Positions 1-4,883 of a stretch of 11,620 nt of DNA are shown here, in pieces (within the stretch, counting starts at the first letter, position 1; every line of letters begins with the position of its first letter). The notes beneath the pieces were generated by a model. The model saw only the letters and a list, made by a program, of their open reading frames with translations. It ran no database searches and was not told where the DNA came from. The position numbers and the translations under genes are program-made. This DNA comes from JBHELT01 sp046262935 (GTDB taxonomy: Bacteria; Actinomycetota; CADDZG01; JAHWKV01), in assembly GCA_046262935.1 (NCBI GenBank), contig JBHELT010000063.1:1-11620 (forward strand). Reading direction: 5' to 3'.

Positions 1-483
1 CCCCATAGGTGTTGAGTACGTGACCTTGCCAACCTCAGACGTTGGTGAGTATTGACCTTTGGTGAGGCCGTAGATCTGGTTGTTGAACAAGATGATCTTA
101 AGGTTCATGTTGCGGCGTATGGCATGGATGAAATGGTTGCCGCCTATCGACAACGCATCGCCGTCACCGGTGACCACCCAGACATCGAGGTCTTGGCGCG
201 CCATCGCGATGCCACTCGCGATCGCAGGGGCCCTGCCGTGGATGCTGTGGATGCCGTATGTGTTCATGTAATAAGGGAAACGGCTGGAGCACCCGATACC
301 CGATACGAAAACTACCTTCTCGCGCGCGATGCCAAGTTCGGGCATCAACCCCTGTACCGCTGCTAGGACCGCGTAGTCGCCACAACCGGGACACCACCTG
401 ACTTCTTGGTCTGAAACGAAGTCTTTCTTGGTCAGCGCAACCGCTACACTCCCGGAACCATTCGCCGGAATCTCGTCACTCAT
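1..483 (-). CDS. korB: 2-oxoacid:ferredoxin oxidoreductase, beta subunit (KorB), C-terminus cut by window edge
   Basis: This is the thiamine-diphosphate and Fe-S subunit of a two-subunit 2-oxoacid:ferredoxin oxidoreductase, which decarboxylates a 2-oxoacid to acyl-CoA and reduces ferredoxin in the cytoplasm. 161 codons are visible, roughly half of the family length; the frame is still open at base 1. Seen motifs: CPGCGDY at residues 31-37 and a further Cys in GIGCSSRFP (62-70), family ligands of a [4Fe-4S] cluster; the TPP/Mg motif GDGDALSIGGNHFIH at 106-120; NNQIYGLTKGQYSPTS at 134-149. The start ATG (483-481) lies inside the end of korA, giving an 8-nt overlap (ATGAGTGA). A GGAG sits 7 nt upstream, so translational coupling with korA is likely. 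2-oxoglutarate is the likely substrate from resemblance to actinobacterial KorB, but pyruvate or another oxoacid cannot be excluded from sequence alone. Confidence 0.95.
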   Translation of the reverse strand, partial: MSDEIPANGSGSVAVALTKKDFVSDQEVRWCPGCGDYAVLAAVQGLMPELGIAREKVVFVSGIGCSSRFPYYMNTYGIHSIHGRAPAIASGIAMARQDLDVWVVTGDGDALSIGGNHFIHAIRRNMNLKIILFNNQIYGLTKGQYSPTSEVGKVTYSTPMG

Positions 484-2320
484 CGATCATCTCCAGGATC
501 TTGGCTTCGATCTCGGCGGCCCGGAATGGAGCGCCCTGCACCTTGTTGTAGCCGCGCGCATCGACCAGATACTCGTAGCGCAGCATCTTCTGCAACTGAC
601 CCATGTTCATCTCGGGGACCAGGATCTTGGTGTAAGCGCTCAGAACCTTCCCGAGGTTCTTAGGAAATGGGTTCAGATGAACCAGATGCGCCTGCGCCAC
701 CTTTTGGCCCCGAGCCCTTACACGGCGAACGCCGGCACCGATCGGTCCCCAGCTGGAGCCCCAGCCGATGACCAGCACCTCGGCGCCATCGGGATCGTCG
801 ACCACTACGTCGGGGATGTCTCTCGCTATGCCCGCAACTTTCGCCGCGCGAAGACGAGTCATCAGTTCGTGATTCTCTGCGTCATAAGAGATATTGCCTG
901 TACCGTCGGCGTGTTCGAGCCCACCGATGCGGTGCTCGAGGCCAGATGTTCCGGGGATGGCCCAGGGCCGCGCCAGTGTTTCCGGGTCACGAAGGAATGG
1001 CCAGTACTCACCATCGTGGTTCGGCTCGGTTGCGAAATCGACACTGATGTCGGGAAGAGATTCGATGCTCGGTATCAGCCATGGTTCGGAACCATTGGCC
1101 AGGAAACCATCGGACATCACGAAGACAGGAGTTCGGTACTTGAGTGCGATGCGTGATGCCTCGATAACTGCGTGGAAACAGTGAGATGGCGAGTACGCAG
1201 CGACGATCGGGATCGGGGCTTCACCATGTCTGCCGAACATCGCGAGCAGAAGATCAGATTGTTCGGTTTTGGTGGGCAGGCCAGTTGACGGACCGCCGCG
1301 TTGAACGTCGATGATCAACATCGGAAGTTCCATGGCCATCGCCAAACCGATGGTTTCGCTCTTGAGGTCAACGCCAGGACCACTAGTTGTTGTCGCGGCC
1401 AAACTCCCGGAGAACGCGGCACCAACACACGAGGCGGCCGCAGAGATCTCGTCTTCAGCCTGGAAGGTGCGGACGCCGAAATGCTTGTAGTTGGAAAGTT
1501 GATGAAGGATCTCGGACGCGGGAGTGATGGGATACGAACCAAGGAACAATGGGAGCTTCGCCTGATGCGCTGCGGCGATGAGCCCCCAGGTGAGAGCTGC
1601 GTTGCCTGTGATGTTGCGATAGGTGCCTGGGGCAAGAGCTGCGGGCTTGACGCTGAAGGTCGACGTGAACAGTTCAGCCGTTTCACCGAAGTTGTAACCT
1701 GCTTTGAAAACGCGCAGGTTAGCGTCGAGAACGTCCGGTTTCTTGCCGAACTTCTTGTTCAAAAATTCGATCGTCGGCTCGATGGGCCGGTGGAACATCC
1801 AACTCATGACACCCAGAGCGAACATGTTCTTGGATTGGTCGATCTGCTTTTTTCCGACCTCAAGGCCCTTCAGGGCTTCGCCCGTGAGACGCGACATCGG
1901 TATCTCGTAAATCTGGTAACCGCTGAGGGATTCATCTTTCAACGGGTCGGCGCTGTATCCGGCCTTGTCGAGGTTAGTTTGATTGAAAGCATCGGAGTTC
2001 ACGATCAAGATGCCGCCGCGGACCAATTCTTTGATGTTCGACTTGAGGCCCGCTGGGTTCATGGCCACTAGAACATCGGGGGCGTCGCCAGGAGTGAGGA
2101 TGTCGTGGTCCGAAAAGTGGACCTGGAAAGACGAAACTCCCGCTAGCGTTCCGGCCGGGGCCCTGATCTCTGCGGGGAAGCTCGGCAACGTCGATAGGTC
2201 GTTGCCCAAAACTGCGGTTGCATCGGTGAATCTGCTTCCCGCAAGCTGCATGCCGTCACCGGAGTCACCTGCGAACCGGATGACGACCCTATCCAGCTCC
2301 TTGACCGGAGCCGTTGCCAT
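476..2320 (-). CDS. korA: 2-oxoacid:ferredoxin oxidoreductase, alpha subunit (KorA; gamma-alpha fusion)
   Basis: The 614-residue subunit partners KorB. An N-terminal gamma-type domain (about residues 10-215, with GDSGDGMQLAG at 18-28) is fused to an alpha pyrimidine-binding domain starting near 240, with GSYPITPASE at 261-270, TSGPG at 312-316 and QRGGPSTGLPTKTEQ at 340-354. The C-terminal part (about 500-614) is the usual transketolase-C-like domain. Length and domain order match KorA of actinobacteria; no ferredoxin domain is fused, so electrons must leave through a separate carrier. The start ATG has GGGAG 9 nt upstream. The gene follows the small SH3-like gene after a 94-nt gap and overlaps korB by 8 nt. 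The family is known to replace or complement the lipoate-dependent 2-oxoglutarate dehydrogenase in the TCA cycle; that this copy acts on 2-oxoglutarate is inference. Confidence 0.96.
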   Translation of the reverse strand: MATAPVKELDRVVIRFAGDSGDGMQLAGSRFTDATAVLGNDLSTLPSFPAEIRAPAGTLAGVSSFQVHFSDHDILTPGDAPDVLVAMNPAGLKSNIKELVRGGILIVNSDAFNQTNLDKAGYSADPLKDESLSGYQIYEIPMSRLTGEALKGLEVGKKQIDQSKNMFALGVMSWMFHRPIEPTIEFLNKKFGKKPDVLDANLRVFKAGYNFGETAELFTSTFSVKPAALAPGTYRNITGNAALTWGLIAAAHQAKLPLFLGSYPITPASEILHQLSNYKHFGVRTFQAEDEISAAASCVGAAFSGSLAATTTSGPGVDLKSETIGLAMAMELPMLIIDVQRGGPSTGLPTKTEQSDLLLAMFGRHGEAPIPIVAAYSPSHCFHAVIEASRIALKYRTPVFVMSDGFLANGSEPWLIPSIESLPDISVDFATEPNHDGEYWPFLRDPETLARPWAIPGTSGLEHRIGGLEHADGTGNISYDAENHELMTRLRAAKVAGIARDIPDVVVDDPDGAEVLVIGWGSSWGPIGAGVRRVRARGQKVAQAHLVHLNPFPKNLGKVLSAYTKILVPEMNMGQLQKMLRYEYLVDARGYNKVQGAPFRAAEIEAKILEMIDE

Positions 2321-2338
2321 TTAGATTTGCTCCCTTCG
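2318..2338 (-). promoter_or_regulatory. korA ribosome-binding region resembling that of the ferredoxin gene
   Basis: Reading leftwards, AAGGGAGC is followed by AAATCTAAATG, the last ATG being the korA start. The ferredoxin leader has nearly the same order of elements (AAGGAGCG, AAATGTAAATG). The Shine-Dalgarno core decides the korA start at 2320. Confidence 0.6.
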
Positions 2339-2357
2339 AAATTCCACGTGTGAAAAA

Positions 2358-2400
2358 CCGACCCATCCTAACACTTGCCCGGGGCAACTCACCCGGTGGA
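2358..2400 (-). promoter_or_regulatory. Possible korA promoter with a small palindrome
   Basis: In the 94-nt gap before korA the minus strand carries TAGGAT (2370-2365), a fair actinobacterial -10 box, and just upstream of it the near-perfect palindrome TTGCCC-C-GGGCAA (2387-2375). A -35 box is poor (a TGA core around 2391-2387). The palindrome would sit between -35 and -10, where a repressor site could lie. If used, this promoter would let korAB be expressed apart from the ferredoxin gene, with a leader of about 40 nt. No consensus regulator site is recognised; this is a weak call. Confidence 0.3.
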
Positions 2401-2414
2401 AAAAGCTCGCGGGT

Positions 2415-2678
2415 TCAGTTGTCGTGGCTCGGAAGTCTTGTGACGGGGGCCCTCGACGAAGGCAAGATCTTAAGGGCGACGACCCTATCTGCCGGAACCA
2501 GGACCGTTGAACCATCGCGCTTCACAACGAGATAGACCGGGGCGTCGGCGGGACCTTCGACTCGCTGAAGAACGCCAACCACCTCGCTGAAACGATGTTC
2601 ATTGTCGCCATCGATCTCGAACATCATCGACACTCGGCTGCCCAGGTTCGCAGCGCTCAGATTTGGGACATGACCCAG
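2415..2678 (-). CDS. Stand-alone SH3-like domain protein related to the N-terminus of Rv0428c-type GNAT proteins
   Basis: A small reading frame between the ferredoxin gene and korA encodes about 87 residues if it begins at the CTG at 2678-2676. The core (residues about 12-74) contains LGSRVSMMFEI, a turn region, VVGVLQRVEG, VYLVVKRDGSTVLVPADRVV and ALKILPSSRAPV. This has the strand pattern and the 'RDG...VPADRVVALK' signature of the SH3-like domain that precedes the acetyltransferase domain in Rv0428c-like proteins of actinobacteria (recalled from family knowledge, not searched). Here no acetyltransferase domain follows: a TGA stop comes about 15 residues after the domain. There is no suitable ATG. 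GGAGG, inside the last ferredoxin codons, lies 9 nt before the CTG; an in-frame GTG (2633-2631) and ATGs (2627, 2624) fall inside the conserved domain. The domain homology is likely; function is unknown and the start is uncertain. Confidence 0.6.
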   Translation of the reverse strand: MGHVPNLSAANLGSRVSMMFEIDGDNEHRFSEVVGVLQRVEGPADAPVYLVVKRDGSTVLVPADRVVALKILPSSRAPVTRLPSHDN

Positions 2679-2679
2679 A

Positions 2680-2982
2680 TTATTCGCCTCCGCGCTCCTC
2701 GCTTGGCGCGAACGGGCTCTCAGCAGCACCCCCAGAAGCCTCCGGGTGCTGGACGAAGAAGCCTGAGTTCTTCTCGATGTATTCCTTCCATTCGGCCGGA
2801 ACGTTGTCGCCTGGGAAGATGGCATCGACGGGACAGGCGGGCAGGCATGCATCGCAATCGACGCATTCCTCCGGGTGGATGTAGAGCTGGTCTTCGCCTT
2901 CATAGATGCAATCGACCGGGCATTCGTCAACGCAAGCACGGTCCTTCACGCCGATGCACGGTTCACAGATGATGTAAGTCAT
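2680..2982 (-). CDS. fdxA: 7Fe ferredoxin ([3Fe-4S][4Fe-4S]), mycobacterial FdxC type
   Basis: A 100-residue soluble electron carrier. The cysteine pattern is CxxxxxxxCxxxCPVDC (Cys 9, 17, 21, 25) followed by CVDCDACLPACP (Cys 40, 43, 46, 50). By family knowledge Cys 9, 17 and 50 hold a [3Fe-4S] cluster and Cys 21, 40, 43 and 46 a [4Fe-4S] cluster. The N-terminal MTYIICEPC and the YIHPEECVDC and VPAEWKEYI segments are typical of the actinobacterial 7Fe family, and the length is normal; the last 20 residues are a variable Gly/Ala/Glu-rich tail. It is the first gene of the leftward string that ends with korAB, so it is the likely electron acceptor of KorAB (inference). Its last codons contain the GGAGG that probably serves the next small gene. 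Confidence 0.95.
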   Translation of the reverse strand: MTYIICEPCIGVKDRACVDECPVDCIYEGEDQLYIHPEECVDCDACLPACPVDAIFPGDNVPAEWKEYIEKNSGFFVQHPEASGGAAESPFAPSEERGGE

Positions 2983-2998
2983 TTACATTTCGCTCCTT
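2980..2998 (-). promoter_or_regulatory. Ferredoxin ribosome-binding site with a start-stop codon pair ahead of the true start
   Basis: On the minus strand AAGGAG (2998-2993) is followed after 4 nt by ATG TAA (2988-2983) and then directly by the ferredoxin ATG (2982-2980), 10 nt from the Shine-Dalgarno. The first ATG gives a one-codon open frame. The ferredoxin start is fixed by the conserved MTY..EPC N-terminus, so the upstream ATG either goes unused or slightly affects initiation. Confidence 0.5.
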
Positions 2999-3116
2999 AA
3001 CCCTGAATCTCTCGCACTGAACCTACATTCAAAGCCTTCACCCTGCCAGGCTTCAGTTGGCTTCAGCCGGGGCATCGGGCGGCCCATTCTAACCAGAACC
3101 TTCGGCCTAACCTAAT
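2983..3116. promoter_or_regulatory. Divergent intergenic region: promoters for the ferredoxin/korAB string and the lgt pair
   Basis: This 134-bp gap is the only divergent junction in the window, so promoters in both directions are expected. Leftwards, TAGAAT at 3091-3086 is a good -10 box, without a convincing -35; a transcript from there would have a leader of about 95 nt. Within that leader there is an 8-bp direct repeat, GGCTTCAG at 3049-3056 and 3059-3066, spaced by exactly 10 bp, with the related GCCTTCA near 3034-3040. Rightwards, TAATAT at 3113-3118 resembles a -10 box and lies right at the start of the next gene. CTAACC occurs twice 18 bp apart (3089-3094, 3107-3112). The boxes are judged by eye only. 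Confidence 0.4.
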
Positions 3117-3713
3117 ATGCTGACGACCATGAATATCTCCGAAGCGATCAAAGCTGGCCGCGAACAGCGCGGCGTTTTCTATTCATCCCTGGCGCTTACG
3201 GTTCTGGGATTGTTTTTCTTGATCTCATCGTCCGCGGGGATCCCGGCAAAGGTCACCAAAGCCATCTATCAAGTGGGCCAGAGCAGGACCCAACTCATCG
3301 GCCCGCCTGGTTCGGTACCTCTGCCCAGTTTCGTGTCAGGCAGTTTCGACATCACCATCGGCAAGAAGATCGTCGGCCAAAGACTCGCTTTCAAAAGGAT
3401 CAGGTTCTTCTCGGAAGATGGAAAGGAACTTGGTGTGATCCCGATCACCCAGGTGAACAGACAGGTGCAGGCAACCATCACCAGCAACGTTCCGGGAGCC
3501 AAGGCTCAAACCGTGCCCAACATAGAACCGGTCGTCGGCTCGCTTTATCTTTTCCCTCTGGAGGGCGGGGTCGTTTCATTCACCGCCTTTTCCACCAAGA
3601 ACTTCGGCATCAAACCGGCCCAGAAGATATTCGCAGTGGTAGAAGGAAGCGGAGGCCTGTTCGGTTTTCGCATCCGATGCCCTGTTGCCCCAGCGACTGG
3701 GCTGGGTTTCTAA
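3117..3713 (+). CDS. Membrane-anchored protein of unknown function upstream of lgt
   Basis: The product is 198 residues if started at ATG 3117, or 194 from ATG 3129. It has a short basic N-terminus (KAGREQRG), one hydrophobic helix at about residues 22-40 (SSLALTVLGLFFLISSS), then about 155 residues predicted to lie outside the membrane. The outer part is rich in beta-prone and Gly/Pro/Val segments (GSFDITIGKKIVGQRLAF, ELGVIPITQ, ATITSNVPG, GSLYLFPLEGGVVSFTAF). No family is recognised. There is no lipobox Cys after the helix, so a signal anchor is more likely than a lipoprotein. No Shine-Dalgarno precedes either ATG; TAATAT at 3113-3118 would suit a leaderless message starting at or near ATG 3129, so the shorter form may be right. 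lgt follows after 16 nt, so they are probably co-transcribed. Confidence 0.75.
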   Translation: MLTTMNISEAIKAGREQRGVFYSSLALTVLGLFFLISSSAGIPAKVTKAIYQVGQSRTQLIGPPGSVPLPSFVSGSFDITIGKKIVGQRLAFKRIRFFSEDGKELGVIPITQVNRQVQATITSNVPGAKAQTVPNIEPVVGSLYLFPLEGGVVSFTAFSTKNFGIKPAQKIFAVVEGSGGLFGFRIRCPVAPATGLGF

Positions 3714-3716
3714 GAC

Positions 3717-3732
3717 AAAGGATCTCGGTTTG
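3717..3732 (+). promoter_or_regulatory. Shine-Dalgarno that fixes the lgt start at a TTG
   Basis: AAAGGA (3717-3722) lies 7 nt before TTG 3730-3732. The frame can be extended upstream to a TTG at 3685, but that one overlaps the preceding gene by 29 nt, has no Shine-Dalgarno and adds 15 residues with no family counterpart. Confidence 0.6.
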
Positions 3733-4857
3733 TTCGGTTGGAGAGTCATACCCAAGGTCGGCTTCGGTAAGTTCGGAGTTTCACCACACGGCATCGGCAT
3801 CGCCATCGGGTATTTCGTCGGCGCGGTTTTGATGGCGCGCAGGGCGCGGGCTCGAGGCTACAGCGAGGACCACACCTGGAACGGCGCTGCGAGCGGGGTA
3901 GTTGGGGCGATACTCGGTGCCCGCATCGCGTATGTGGTTGGCCATCTGAACGAGTTCAACAACCCCATAGAGTGGCTCAAGATCTGGACTGGCGGGCTTT
4001 CGTTGGTCGGAGGACTTCTGGGTGCGTTCGTGGCCGTCTTGATCTACACGAGACGGTCGAAGATCTCGTTCTTCGAGTTAGTCGACCTGGGGGCCCCAGG
4101 GTTGGCGATCGGCATCGCAATAGGAAGGATCGGCGATCTGCTGATCGGTGACCACCTCGGTAAACAGACCAGTGGGTTCTGGGGCTGGAAGTACAAAGGA
4201 GGCGAGCTGATCTCGCCACCTAGATGCAACTACCCCACTTTCGACGGGTGCATCCATCAAGGGATGGTTGTGCATCAGACCTCGCTATACGATCAGATCT
4301 GGTCACTCGTCATCTTCGGCGTGCTGATGGTGCTCGATCGAAAACCCCGAAACCGCGGCTTCCTTTTCTTGGTCTGGGCCGCCATGTATGCGGTGGGTCG
4401 GATAGGCACTGATTTCGCGCGCGTCGACAAGCATTGGCTAGGGTTAGGGCTGACAGGTTCGCAGTTAACTTCGATCGTGGTGGTGCTGGTGGCAGCCTTC
4501 CTTCTGCTTAGGTACAAAGGGATCCCGCCCCGGTGGTCGACTGTTCCGGCGATGGCGCCCGCGATGCAAACATCGGACGCCAGCGCAGCTCCAGATCCAT
4601 TGACCCTCCAAGGTGAGCCCCAACTTCCTTACCTCGATGCGCCCGCCCCCGACGGTGCACTGGCGCCGCCGCAGGATGACTGGGCCGCCCCTGGTGCCCC
4701 AACGTCCGGGGACGACACCGAAATCAAGATCATTGCGAGCGGCGAGGGCGTGCCATCGGCAACCGGCGGGGTTTGGGTCACTCCTCGCAGCAAAGATGAT
4801 CCGGATGGTGAGCCCGAGTCACCCGAGCATGAGCCTGAGTCCGACCCCGAGAGCTAA
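3730..4857 (+). CDS. lgt: Prolipoprotein diacylglyceryl transferase (Lgt) with a long C-terminal tail
   Basis: Lgt moves a diacylglyceryl group from phosphatidylglycerol to the lipobox Cys of prelipoproteins in the cytoplasmic membrane. From TTG 3730 the protein has 375 residues. Several membrane helices are visible (about 21-37, 54-71, 88-106, 119-133, 190-203, 210-223, 246-261). Family landmarks: GGLSLVGGLLGA (88-99), GRIGDLLIGDHLG (132-144), HQTSLYDQIW (182-191) and GRIGTDFAR (223-231). Relative to E. coli Lgt, Arg143, Gly154 and Arg239 have counterparts (R133, G144, R224), but Asn146, Glu151 and Glu243 all align with Asp (D136, D141, D228). Residues from about 266 on form an Ala/Pro-rich, increasingly acidic tail of about 110 residues, presumably cytoplasmic and disordered. 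The gene converges on lipA with a 12-bp gap. The family call is firm; activity with the changed residues is assumed. Confidence 0.92.
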   Translation: MFGWRVIPKVGFGKFGVSPHGIGIAIGYFVGAVLMARRARARGYSEDHTWNGAASGVVGAILGARIAYVVGHLNEFNNPIEWLKIWTGGLSLVGGLLGAFVAVLIYTRRSKISFFELVDLGAPGLAIGIAIGRIGDLLIGDHLGKQTSGFWGWKYKGGELISPPRCNYPTFDGCIHQGMVVHQTSLYDQIWSLVIFGVLMVLDRKPRNRGFLFLVWAAMYAVGRIGTDFARVDKHWLGLGLTGSQLTSIVVVLVAAFLLLRYKGIPPRWSTVPAMAPAMQTSDASAAPDPLTLQGEPQLPYLDAPAPDGALAPPQDDWAAPGAPTSGDDTEIKIIASGEGVPSATGGVWVTPRSKDDPDGEPESPEHEPESDPES

Positions 4858-4883
4858 GGGACCCGAGACCTAAGGGGTCTTAG
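4854..4883. terminator. Possible bidirectional hairpin between lgt and lipA
   Basis: The convergent ends of lgt (TAA 4855-4857) and lipA (TAG 4872-4870) lie in an imperfect inverted repeat: CTAAG (4854-4858) pairs with CTTAG (4879-4883), and ACCC (4861-4864) with GGGT (4875-4878), with a 2-nt bulge and a 10-nt loop. An alternative stem, AGACC (4866-4870) with GGTCT (4876-4880), excludes the first. No T-run follows on either strand, so this is not a classical intrinsic terminator. A stem-loop at a convergent junction still suggests a role in 3'-end formation. Confidence 0.3.

Noticed and set aside
428..2071. Long plus-strand open frames (242 and 256 codons) opposite korA
   Set aside because: They lie wholly antisense to a well-supported gene, show no domain or motif, and lack a convincing ribosome-binding site. 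They follow from codon bias of korA.
2659..2671. ATG at 2671-2669 as the start of the SH3-like gene
   Set aside because: As given, this frame reads four codons and then TGA. It would serve only if a base is missing from the sequence, which is recorded as a separate finding.
2679..2939. Upstream part of the 174-codon minus-strand frame that contains the SH3-like domain
   Set aside because: It overlaps the ferredoxin gene in another frame, is Ser/Arg/Thr-rich and has no domain. Only the part after about 2678 looks like protein.
3685..3687. TTG at 3685 as the lgt start
   Set aside because: It overlaps the preceding gene by 29 nt with no Shine-Dalgarno, whereas TTG 3730 has AAAGGA at 7 nt and begins just before the conserved N-terminus.
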